Shown here in pieces: positions 29,698 through 35,572 of a stretch of DNA of 35,791 nt (position 1 is its first letter; the number at the start of each line of letters is the position of its first letter). Below the pieces are notes generated by a model. The model saw only the letters and a list, made by a program, of their open reading frames with translations, did no database searches and was not told the origin of the DNA. The position numbers and the translations under genes were made by a program. Origin of the DNA: a virus; IMG/VR virus record IMGVR_UViG_3300037485_001293, positions 1 through 35,791 of that record; one strand, written 5' to 3'.

Positions 29698-29819
29698 AAA
29701 GAATTTGGCCCCGAACTCCCGCAAAGAGTCCGAGGCCGACAGAACAATGAGATGGCAAAGGCAAGATACCCCAACAGGTTTGGGTTGTCGAGTCCTTGCC
29801 ACGCACCGAAAGGCAGCCA

Positions 29820-30593
29820 GTGGCAGGATGGTATAAGCAACACACGAGCGAGCTTGCTTCGCTCGAAGCGTTCGCCAAGTGCGGACGCATCGACCTCGTC
29901 ACGTCCTGGCTTCGCGTCACGCGCTGGACTGTTGACCACGAGAGCGACGAGATTCCTGACTCGTTGCGCCATGAGGCTGAGACTCTCGAAGAAGCTGGCC
30001 TAGTCGTCACCTTCGCGAGCCGATGTAAGAAGCTCCTCGACCAGCGAACTTCGATGGCCGAGAAGCGTGAAGCTAAGAGAGCTTGTGTGAACTCACGTGA
30101 ACTCACATCGATTCACATCGATTCACGTGAACTCACTTCGTATCACGTGAACTCATGTGATCATCAAGACAAGACAAGACAAGACAAGAGAGAAGAAGAG
30201 GGAGAGGGAGAGCACGAGAGGGATGTTGCTCCGCAACCCGCGAGCCCTGCTCGCTCCAAGAAGCCTTCGAAGGGCAAGCTTGCTCTAGACGCTTGGTGCG
30301 AAGCGGTCAAGACCGAGACCGGCACCCGGTCAGCCGAGCAAGGCAAGACGCTTGAGGCTATCGCGTCCAAGCTTCAAGACATCGCCGCCGAGTCCGGCGA
30401 CACGTTCATCGACATCGTCCGCCGCCGCGTCGCTCTGAACAAGAGCCTTCAGATCCGCTGGGCAGCGCAAGACTACGCCACCGACAAGACCCAGAAGCCT
30501 TGGAAAAGGGCAAACCCCCTCGACTGCGGCAACTCAGACAAGTGGGATAAGTTCGCGAAAGACTGGAAGAACCCTTACGGAGAGACCATGTGA
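29820..30593 (+). CDS. replication initiation protein with internal origin iterons (lambda-O-like arrangement)
   Basis: 257 aa from GTG 29820, chosen for AAAGG 6 nt upstream; the frame is open back to 29751 with a TTG at 29796. The N-terminal 85 residues are a helical domain (LASLEAFAKCGRIDLVTSWL, RHEAETLEEAGLVV) that could bind DNA. Residues of about 91-135 are a low-complexity linker (RELTS..IDSRELTSYHVNS, KTRQDKREEEGEGE) encoded by tandem iterons and a purine tract. The C-terminal domain is Lys/Trp-rich (RWAAQDYATDKTQKPWKRAN). Linker iterons plus an adjacent helicase loader copy the lambda O/P logic. No named domain recognised. Confidence 0.65.
   Translation: MAGWYKQHTSELASLEAFAKCGRIDLVTSWLRVTRWTVDHESDEIPDSLRHEAETLEEAGLVVTFASRCKKLLDQRTSMAEKREAKRACVNSRELTSIHIDSRELTSYHVNSCDHQDKTRQDKREEEGEGEHERDVAPQPASPARSKKPSKGKLALDAWCEAVKTETGTRSAEQGKTLEAIASKLQDIAAESGDTFIDIVRRRVALNKSLQIRWAAQDYATDKTQKPWKRANPLDCGNSDKWDKFAKDWKNPYGETM
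30091..30160 (+). repeat. seven 10-bp iterons, candidate replication origin
   Basis: Consecutive decamers ACTCACGTGA, ACTCACATCG, ATTCACATCG, ATTCACGTGA, ACTCACTTCG, TATCACGTGA and ACTCATGTGA start at 30091, 30101, 30111, 30121, 30131, 30141 and 30151. All share a TCA(C/T) core in exact 10-bp register, and three contain the palindrome TCACGTGA. They sit inside the initiator gene's linker. Repeats of one helical turn suit cooperative initiator binding. Confidence 0.75.
30161..30226 (+). repeat. AAGAC repeats and purine tract next to iterons
   Basis: Four AAGAC units and one AAGAG (30166-30190) run into an almost pure A/G strand to about 30212. Such asymmetrical tracts unwind easily or form triplex DNA, and this one lies where lambda-type origins carry an AT-rich melting region. 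It encodes the charged linker of the replication protein. Confidence 0.55.
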
Positions 30594-31330
30594 TGGAAGA
30601 CGTAGACAAAATCCTGAGCCGCCTAATGGTTCAACCGGCCAACATGACCGATCACGCAAGACGCTGGGACCAAGAGCGCCTCGCACCGTACTCCGCCGCC
30701 GTTGCTCGCTGCCTCGCAATGCCAGAGTCCTTCGAAGCTATCGCCAAGGCGCACCCCTGGTTTCCCCTCGCTTCGATGCCCGTCATCGCCAAGGTGCTCC
30801 GCGACAACGAAGCCGACTTCGAGGAAACCGTCTCGAAGCTTACGCCGTCTCCCTTCGCTTCACCCACCGTCGCGCTCATCGGAAAAACTGGGGCCGGGAA
30901 AACTACCGCCGCGCTCGCCATGTTCTTGCTCTACATGCGGGCAAGCCGCACGACCATGATTGCTGCGGCCAGGATGGCCCTAGAGCGAGCTTGCGCGGGT
31001 GAGATGGCACCAAGGGTGGCTAAGCCAGCAAAGGTCGTCTTCGTGGCAGCCAAGGACATCGTAGACGCTCGTCGCTTTTCACCGCTTGGCAAGGAACCCG
31101 CCGTCCTCGAACAATCGAAGAGCGCGTCGCTCCTCATCCTCGACGACATCGTCGGCACGCGCGACACTGACCAGGACCTTTACCAAGTCATCTGGTCCCG
31201 CGATAACTTCAAGCTACCCACCATCGTCACCACGGCCATGAACCCAGCCGAGATGACCGCAAGCTACAGCGAGATGTTCACCCGTCGAGTCTTCGGCGGA
31301 ACGTCCAAGCTCATCACGAGGAAACCATGA
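30593..31330 (+). CDS. DnaC-like AAA+ helicase loader
   Basis: 245 aa from ATG 30593 (TGATG overlap with the initiator gene; GGAGAG upstream). AAA+ motifs: Walker A G97-x4-GKT (GKTGAGKT), Walker B LLILDD (180-185), sensor-1 TTAMN (212-216) and an arginine-finger region MFTRR (227-231). N-terminal residues 1-90 are the variable helicase-binding part. Length and motif spacing fit DnaC / phage helicase-loading ATPases rather than replicative helicases. It would place the host DnaB helicase at the origin marked by the upstream initiator. No phage helicase or primase is seen, so host enzymes are presumably used. Confidence 0.8.
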   Translation: MEDVDKILSRLMVQPANMTDHARRWDQERLAPYSAAVARCLAMPESFEAIAKAHPWFPLASMPVIAKVLRDNEADFEETVSKLTPSPFASPTVALIGKTGAGKTTAALAMFLLYMRASRTTMIAAARMALERACAGEMAPRVAKPAKVVFVAAKDIVDARRFSPLGKEPAVLEQSKSASLLILDDIVGTRDTDQDLYQVIWSRDNFKLPTIVTTAMNPAEMTASYSEMFTRRVFGGTSKLITRKP

Positions 31331-31539
31331 AGCTCATTCAAAGCCCATCGCGCAGGCCCGAGTTCACAGGCTGCGACTACGAGTGGCGCTGCCACACGTG
31401 CGCGACAACCGCGACCACGCACAGCACGCCCGACGCCGTCTCCCTCCCGCCAGGGTGGACGCTATCCAATGCCGCCACCACCGCCTGTCGCTCATGCAAT
31501 AGGCTCACGCCCCAACACCGGGGAAGCATTGGTTCGTGA
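31327..31539 (+). CDS. zinc-ribbon small protein
   Basis: 70 aa from ATG 31327 (ATGA overlap with the loader gene). CHTC near residue 22 and CRSC near residue 54 make a C-x2-C...C-x2-C zinc ribbon, with an aromatic YEWRCHTCATTA start. It could bind DNA, RNA or a host polymerase subunit. Coupling to the loader suggests a role in replication or early control. No specific family recognised. Confidence 0.6.
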   Translation: MKLIQSPSRRPEFTGCDYEWRCHTCATTATTHSTPDAVSLPPGWTLSNAATTACRSCNRLTPQHRGSIGS

Positions 31540-31549
31540 GTGACAGCCC

Positions 31550-31590
31550 AGTAGACTGGGAGGAAACCTAGCCGTCTCCTCCGCTCATAC
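31550..31590 (+). promoter_or_regulatory. short hairpins before the small-terminase candidate
   Basis: The 71-bp gap 31540-31610 has CCCAGT-AG-ACTGGG (about 31548-31561) and GGAGGA / TCCTCC (about 31559-31582) with a 12-nt loop. The two share bases, so they are alternative folds, and the second could hide the internal GGAGGA. No T-run follows. The gene's own ribosome site GAGGAAA lies further down. Confidence 0.35.
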
Positions 31591-31610
31591 ACGCATTCGA
31601 GGAAAGTACA

Positions 31611-32135
31611 ATGGCAAGAAAGAAAGCCATCATGGCGAGCGTCGCCGCAAGCAAGCTGCCCGTCACCGGCAAGCTGAACCGGGCGCTGCTCCCATCGCGC
31701 ACCACCGACAAAGACATCGCCGTCGAAGCCATCGCCAAGCTCATGTATTCCGGCCAGTGGGATAACGACTCGCGAGACGCCACGCTCAAAGAACTTGGCT
31801 GCGCCAATACGGTCATGAGCAAGTACGAGAAGGAAGCTCAGCGCCTCGTGCGCATGAGCATGAAGCACAGCGGCAAAGCCTTCGAACGCCTGTCCGGCGT
31901 GCTCAACGAAATCATCGACCGCACCATGGACGAACGCGACCACCGCACCGCCGTCATGGCGATCGGCAAGCTCGCCGACATTACCGGCTTGAACAAGCAA
32001 GTCATCGAGCACCGCGAGGGAGACCGGCTCGAAGAGTTCCGCCGCCGTGCTCTGTCCGGCGAAGACCCTGAGCTTCTTGCGAGGGAAGCAACGGACTTTT
32101 TGCTAGGCGTAGAATCTGGTTTGATGTATCAGTGA
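31611..32135 (+). CDS. terminase small subunit (probable)
   Basis: 174 aa from ATG 31611 behind GAGGAAA. Residues of about 35-78 look like a helix-turn-helix (DIAVEAIAKLMYSGQW, ATLKELGCANTVMSKYEKEA). Residues of about 85-130 hold helices ending RTAVMAIGKLADITGLNK, the 'rxAvxAlxxLaxlxGL' end of many small terminase subunits. The C-terminus is acidic with an EFRRRALSGEDPELL stretch. It would recognise phage DNA and recruit the large subunit. It lies about 11 kb from terL on the other strand, an unusual split that lowers certainty. A DNA-binding regulator is the alternative. Confidence 0.6.
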   Translation: MARKKAIMASVAASKLPVTGKLNRALLPSRTTDKDIAVEAIAKLMYSGQWDNDSRDATLKELGCANTVMSKYEKEAQRLVRMSMKHSGKAFERLSGVLNEIIDRTMDERDHRTAVMAIGKLADITGLNKQVIEHREGDRLEEFRRRALSGEDPELLAREATDFLLGVESGLMYQ

Positions 32136-32149
32136 ATGAGGAGGAAACC

Positions 32150-32434
32150 ATGAAGTCAGTACATGTGCCCGTTCTTACGGTTGAAATCGCGAACTATAAC
32201 ATTATCCATGTGTCGGCAGGGAAAGCAGGAGAGGGGAAAGACCTGCGCACCGTCGTTCGCATAAGGAATTCCGCAGGTACTCAGATGTGGGTTGGCGTCA
32301 ACGGCCAAGACTCCGTAGAAGCTGAAGACTTTACGCTCTCGTTTCGCGGAAGTGCGGAGCTGGAAACCTTTTTAGAGGCTCTTGAGTTTATGAAACATCA
32401 ACTCAAAGCTGCGCAAACTATCGAGGTTCCTTGA
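32150..32434 (+). CDS. small alpha/beta protein (hypothetical)
   Basis: 94 aa from ATG 32150, chosen for GAGGAGGAAACC directly upstream; a GTG at 32132 is in frame but lies in the previous gene's end. Beta-rich start (VPVLTVEIANYNIIHVSAGK, LRTVVRIRNSAGTQMWVGV) and a C-terminal helix (AELETFLEALEFMKHQLKAA). Its TGA shares a base with the resolvase ATG. The fold is probably a small sheet with one helix; function unknown. Base use is somewhat more AT-rich than its neighbours. Confidence 0.6.
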   Translation: MKSVHVPVLTVEIANYNIIHVSAGKAGEGKDLRTVVRIRNSAGTQMWVGVNGQDSVEAEDFTLSFRGSAELETFLEALEFMKHQLKAAQTIEVP

Positions 32435-33009
32435 TGGCTAAGAGAATCCCAGCTTCGGACCTGAACGTCCCGAGCTATGCACACGAAATTGCTGGGGGAT
32501 ACCCCGTCCACGTCACCGAAGAGTTCGGGTGGGACCTCGTCGCGTACGTCTACTGCCCGATGATGCCGAGCCCGCGACCACGAGTTACCTCGCGCGGGAC
32601 CTTCATGCCCAACGACTACAAGAAGCATTGTGAGAAGCTGGCTACGTCTCTCGCGTATGCTCGCGGACTCCTCGAATCCGGGCACTTCGGCAACATCATC
32701 ATCTGGGACGCCTTGATTCCCTTCAAGCTCGACATAGCCTTCTGGTCAGAGAAGCAGCGCGGCGACCTCGACAACTGCGCCAAGACCATCATGGACGCGG
32801 CGCAGCTGCACCGTGGCGAACCGCCTGGAGCTGAACTCTGGAAGAACGATAGCCAAATCCGGAACCTATCCGTCGAGTGGTGCCCCACCGACGACATCAC
32901 CTGGGAGCAAGTCGTCGTTCGCGTCGTCCGCTCCGCCAAGGACGCCATCGCAGACGCTCCGAAACCCACGCGCGCCAGCATCCGCAAGGCAGCAGGAGCG
33001 AAGAAGTGA
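32434..33009 (+). CDS. rusA: RusA-type Holliday junction resolvase
   Basis: 191 aa from ATG 32434 (TGATG overlap; GAGG upstream). RusA signature: PRPRVTSRG near residues 47-55, then GDLDN at 110-114 with K117 and D121, and WKNDSQI with D139. The acidic residues D111, D113, D121 and D139 match the metal-binding set of the family. The protein is longer than E. coli RusA, with an N-terminal extension of about 30 residues and a basic C-terminal tail (ASIRKAAGAKK). It should cut four-way junctions from phage recombination or replication so that branched DNA can be packaged. Confidence 0.9.
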   Translation: MAKRIPASDLNVPSYAHEIAGGYPVHVTEEFGWDLVAYVYCPMMPSPRPRVTSRGTFMPNDYKKHCEKLATSLAYARGLLESGHFGNIIIWDALIPFKLDIAFWSEKQRGDLDNCAKTIMDAAQLHRGEPPGAELWKNDSQIRNLSVEWCPTDDITWEQVVVRVVRSAKDAIADAPKPTRASIRKAAGAKK

Positions 33010-33731
33010 AAGAGCCTATCAATGTAGGCGACCAGTTCGGCCAGCTCACCGTGCTGCAAGTCTCTCCGCTCCACCTGATGTGCGTGTGCGGCACCGAAGT
33101 CACCAAGTACAAGGTCTCGCACCTTCACGCGTCGCGGCACGTCAAGAGCTGCGGCTGTATGCGGCGCTCAGCAACCGAAGATTGGGAAGGGCAAATCCAC
33201 GGCGACATCAAAATACTATCGTGCATGGACCCTGGCGAGAAGGTGCGCTTTCGGTTCTATCGCGTCGAATGCATGAAGTGTGGCACGCTCAGCACCATGG
33301 GCCGCGAGACCGTAGGCACGGCGCACACCCGCAAGTATGGTTGCACCGGCTGCATCGAGAAGCGCCACAAGGGCCGTGAGCGCACGACCAACGCACGCAT
33401 CTACCTCGAACCCGTCATCGACGCGCAGCTCCGCACCCATTGCAACAGCAAGGGCCTGACGTACACCGGCTTCATCAAAGCCGCCATCGCCACCATGCTC
33501 GTCGAGCCCATGTCCTACGATGACATCCCGGACCATCGAGCCACCTACGGTCGCTTCGGCTCTCACTCGTTCAGCGTCCCGCTGACCGTCAAAGACAAGA
33601 AGAAGCTGAAGGCAAAAGCCGATGAACTCGGGCTCCGCATGTCGCGCACCAACTCGAAGCTGATTCGGTTCGCCGTCAGTCAGGCTTGCGCGCGAGCTTC
33701 TTCTTCCGACGCAGCACCGAAAGCGCAATAG
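33006..33731 (+). CDS. double zinc-module, double ribbon-helix-helix-like protein
   Basis: 241 aa from GTG 33006 (GTGA overlap, AGGAG 8 nt upstream). N-terminal module VGDQFGQLTVL with C26-x-C28 and C49-x-C51 (KSCGC) matches the zinc module often attached to phage HNH/AP2 endonucleases. A second copy follows (GDIKIL, C89-x2-C92, C113-x2-C116). No HNH nuclease follows; instead there are two RHH-like segments, NARIYLEPVIDAQLRTHC with YTGFIKAAIATML, and SFSVPLTVKDKKKLKAKA with NSKLIRFAVSQAC. Two RHH units in one chain could act as a built-in dimer on DNA. It is the last rightward gene, probably a DNA-binding regulator. Confidence 0.65.
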   Translation: MKEPINVGDQFGQLTVLQVSPLHLMCVCGTEVTKYKVSHLHASRHVKSCGCMRRSATEDWEGQIHGDIKILSCMDPGEKVRFRFYRVECMKCGTLSTMGRETVGTAHTRKYGCTGCIEKRHKGRERTTNARIYLEPVIDAQLRTHCNSKGLTYTGFIKAAIATMLVEPMSYDDIPDHRATYGRFGSHSFSVPLTVKDKKKLKAKADELGLRMSRTNSKLIRFAVSQACARASSSDAAPKAQ

Positions 33732-33816
33732 CAATAGCCTGCTCTCGGGGCTTGCCATGCTCCATCTCGGTCTTGATGTTCTTACCGACGTTCTTCTTAC
33801 CGGCTTTGAGTGGCAT
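33676..33816 (-). CDS. DUF6496-type small basic protein
   Basis: 46 aa from ATG 33816, with AGGAG 7 nt upstream, 9 nt after the muramidase stop. The sequence MPLKAGKKNVGKNIKTEM, then HGKPREQAIAIALSVLRR, and a Lys/Arg tail fits the small 'MPLK.GKS....NI.E..H.G...KQAVAIAL' family (DUF6496) common in phages. Function is not established. It overlaps the 3' end of the rightward zinc/RHH gene by 56 nt on the opposite strand, so the two operons converge inside coding sequence. It is too short for ordinary gene-calling thresholds. Confidence 0.75.
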   Translation of the reverse strand: MPLKAGKKNVGKNIKTEMEHGKPREQAIAIALSVLRRKKKLARKPD

Positions 33817-33825
33817 GGCAGTCTC

Positions 33826-34431
33826 CTACAGCATCACGATGGACGGGAACTGGACGTTCGCGAGCTTCTTGTCGTAGCTCTTCGCAATCGAATCGACCGT
33901 CTTGCGATAGGTCGCCTCGTCTGCCGTGAAGTATCCGCCCTTCTTCAGCTCGTGGACGTACGCCGTTGTGTCGTGCTTCTTCGCCGCTTCAAGCGCGCGA
34001 GGGTACCGGCTGAAGAGCAATTGCAGCTGGGCCTTGGCCGCGTCGTCGAGCGTCTCCCACGATGCGAAGCAGTTCATGCTCTGCTTGCCGGCGAACTTCA
34101 ACGTCTTCGTCGAGTCGGCATTCTCAGACACAAGCGTAACCTCTGAACCCGGCTTCGATGCCGCCAAGTACTTGTCCGCCTTGTCGCGCTTGAACCGCTC
34201 GGTCGTCGTGAAGTACGTGAAGTCACAACCCCCGTGCTTCTTCGAGCCACCAAGGTTGTAGTTACAGATGCTCTTCCAATGGCCCGTCTCAAGCGCCGAC
34301 TGCGCATGAATGACCAAGATAACCTTGCGGTCTGGGAGCGTACCCGTGATGGATTGCCACGCCATTGCCAGCGAAATGAAGACTTGTTCGGGATTCACCG
34401 GGGTCGTCTTACACGTTCGTTCGGTACCCAT
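33826..34431 (-). CDS. endolysin, GH73-like peptidoglycan hydrolase
   Basis: 201 aa from ATG 34431 (TGATG overlap; AGGAG 5 nt upstream). HAQSALETGHW with E48 as the likely catalytic acid, followed by CNYNLGGSKKHGGC and YFTTTERF, follows the lysozyme-fold pattern of beta-N-acetylglucosaminidases such as FlgJ (AL.(S/T)G.. then N.(F/L)G..). The C-terminal helix RKTVDSIAKSYDKKL resembles the 'Y...I..I...Y' end of that family. No signal peptide or membrane anchor, so export needs a holin. It would cut the glycan chains of the host wall at lysis. Confidence 0.8.
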   Translation of the reverse strand: MGTERTCKTTPVNPEQVFISLAMAWQSITGTLPDRKVILVIHAQSALETGHWKSICNYNLGGSKKHGGCDFTYFTTTERFKRDKADKYLAASKPGSEVTLVSENADSTKTLKFAGKQSMNCFASWETLDDAAKAQLQLLFSRYPRALEAAKKHDTTAYVHELKKGGYFTADEATYRKTVDSIAKSYDKKLANVQFPSIVML

Positions 34432-34730
34432 CAAGTCTCCTTGCTCGACTGCTCCTTCAATGCGGCTTGGAGCCTAGCACGGTCGAGTCCTTGACTGTTG
34501 AGCGCAGCAATATGCAGCGCCGAATGAAGCGTAGGGTCCGCAGTCACAGCCGCACTGAGCAGCGCGTTCGCGACCTCGGCAGGGTCGAGGAGGCCCGCCG
34601 CCACCTTGAGCGACTGCGACTCCGGCATGATGAGCTTGCCGCCCTCGAACCTGGGGAACTGGCCGATAGCGTCTTCGAGCTTGTTCACGATGGCGATGAC
34701 GGCTGACAACCAGCCAAGTGCTTCGCTCAT
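34431..34730 (-). CDS. small lysis-cassette protein with N-terminal hydrophobic helix (hypothetical)
   Basis: 99 aa from ATG 34730 with GGAGA 7 nt upstream. N-terminal EALGWLSAVIAIVNKLEDA is a short hydrophobic or amphipathic helix; the rest has KVAAGLLDPAEVANALLSAA and DRARLQAALKEQS. It overlaps both neighbours by a few bases in the lysis cassette. It may be peripheral to the membrane. I recognise no holin or spanin signature, so the role is open. Confidence 0.55.
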   Translation of the reverse strand: MSEALGWLSAVIAIVNKLEDAIGQFPRFEGGKLIMPESQSLKVAAGLLDPAEVANALLSAAVTADPTLHSALHIAALNSQGLDRARLQAALKEQSSKET

Positions 34731-34954
34731 TTGCCAATCTCCGCGCTGCACGTGCCTGCCGTGAGCGTGTCTACGACGTGGAGGTACGCCGTGGCGCACG
34801 CCACTGCGAGCTTCATGTCCTTGTTGTCGCGGGCGACTACCGCGCACTCTTTGTCGAGAGCCACCGCAGTAAGCGCGACCCTCTTGCACGGAGTGACGCA
34901 GCCCACAGTCGCGCCAGCAAGCGCCAGAACCGCCAGCCGTTTCGCATGGTTCAT
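34727..34954 (-). CDS. small lipoprotein, possible outer spanin-like protein
   Basis: 75 aa from ATG 34954 with GGGGA nearby; the stop overlaps the next ATG. MNHAKRLAVLALAGATVGC is a short basic n-region plus hydrophobic core ending in a lipobox-like TVGC with C19 as the lipidated residue. The mature part has five further Cys residues (TPCKR, DKECAVV, AVACATA, TAGTCSA is the last). Its place beside the endolysin suggests a role at the outer membrane during lysis. It is not embedded in another frame as lambda Rz1 is. Confidence 0.6.
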   Translation of the reverse strand: MNHAKRLAVLALAGATVGCVTPCKRVALTAVALDKECAVVARDNKDMKLAVACATAYLHVVDTLTAGTCSAEIGK

Positions 34955-35154
34955 TCTTTCCCCGCTGCTTGCTTCAATGCGTTGAGAGCCTTTGCGCCGT
35001 CGAGACCAAGCGCGCTCACGAGGCGCACCACGCCTGCGAGGCGCGGGTTGCGCTCTGCCCAGGCCCACCACGCATTGGGCGACTTGAACCGGAAGACCGC
35101 GTTGATGATCAGCGTCATGAGTGGCCAGATAAAGGCCCATCGAGCTTCTTCCAT
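34951..35154 (-). CDS. small membrane protein, holin candidate
   Basis: 67 aa from ATG 35154 (TGATG overlap). One clear membrane segment, RWAFIWPLMTLIINAVFRF, at the N-terminus, followed by an amphipathic NPRLAGVVRLVSALGL and DGAKALNALKQAAG. Its position upstream of the endolysin in a tight lysis cassette is compatible with a holin or an associated membrane protein. The gene is coupled to both neighbours. No specific holin family recognised. Confidence 0.55.
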   Translation of the reverse strand: MEEARWAFIWPLMTLIINAVFRFKSPNAWWAWAERNPRLAGVVRLVSALGLDGAKALNALKQAAGKE

Positions 35155-35405
35155 CACTTCCCCGCAAACGGGTTGAGCTTGTTCTGAATCGTCCAAATCA
35201 AACCGGAGACGACGAGCATGGCCACAACTTTGACCATGGCCGCCGTCCCCTGCTCTGCATATTTCCGCATAGACTTGCCGAAGCGCAGGTCTTGGCGGAA
35301 CTCCTCGATACTCGCTGCATCGTGAACGTCCACGCCAAGCAGGAAGAAAACCCTTTCAACGGCTTTCTCTGCTGCTTCTCCGGCAGGGTCTTTTGCGGGT
35401 GCCAC
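35154..35405 (-). CDS. small membrane protein with C-terminal transmembrane helix
   Basis: 83 aa from GTG 35405, sharing a base with the previous stop; no strong ribosome site, so it is probably coupled. The N-terminal helical part (AEKAVERVFFLLGVDVHDA, SIEEFRQDLRFGKSMRKYAE) is followed by one membrane helix (MVKVVAMLVVSGLIWTIQ). Small phage proteins with D/E-rich 'dLrf...R....' then one terminal helix are common near lysis genes. It could be a holin or an accessory. Family not named. Confidence 0.6.
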   Translation of the reverse strand: MAPAKDPAGEAAEKAVERVFFLLGVDVHDAASIEEFRQDLRFGKSMRKYAEQGTAAMVKVVAMLVVSGLIWTIQNKLNPFAGK

Positions 35406-35572
35406 TACAGCGCGTCGCTCGGTGGCGCTGGTGGCGCGAGATTGGCCTTGAGAGCCTCTACAGCCTTGACGGCTTCGAGGACTACTGGCGCGTCGGCAAG
35501 GGCGAAAACGCCCGCCTTCTGCGCAGCGTGCGCCACATTGATGAGAACTTGAATTGCGTCTGATTCAGTCAT
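35405..35572 (-). CDS. small helical protein of the lysis region (hypothetical)
   Basis: 55 aa from ATG 35572 behind an excellent GGAGGA ribosome site; longer upstream sequence in this frame is low complexity. SDAIQVLINVAHAAQKAGVF and ALADAPVVLEAVKAVEAL form two helices; the tail is Ala/Pro-rich. Similar 'aiqvL..va..aqK.G.f.L.eA..v..Ai' small proteins occur near phage fibre and lysis genes, without known function as far as I know. Confidence 0.6.
   Translation of the reverse strand: MTESDAIQVLINVAHAAQKAGVFALADAPVVLEAVKAVEALKANLAPPAPPSDAL

Noticed and set aside
29281-30003. 240-aa plus-strand frame across the hairpin gap before the initiator
   Set aside because: It overlaps the SSB-tailed gene and the initiator in a wrong frame and is Arg/Ser/Thr-rich throughout.
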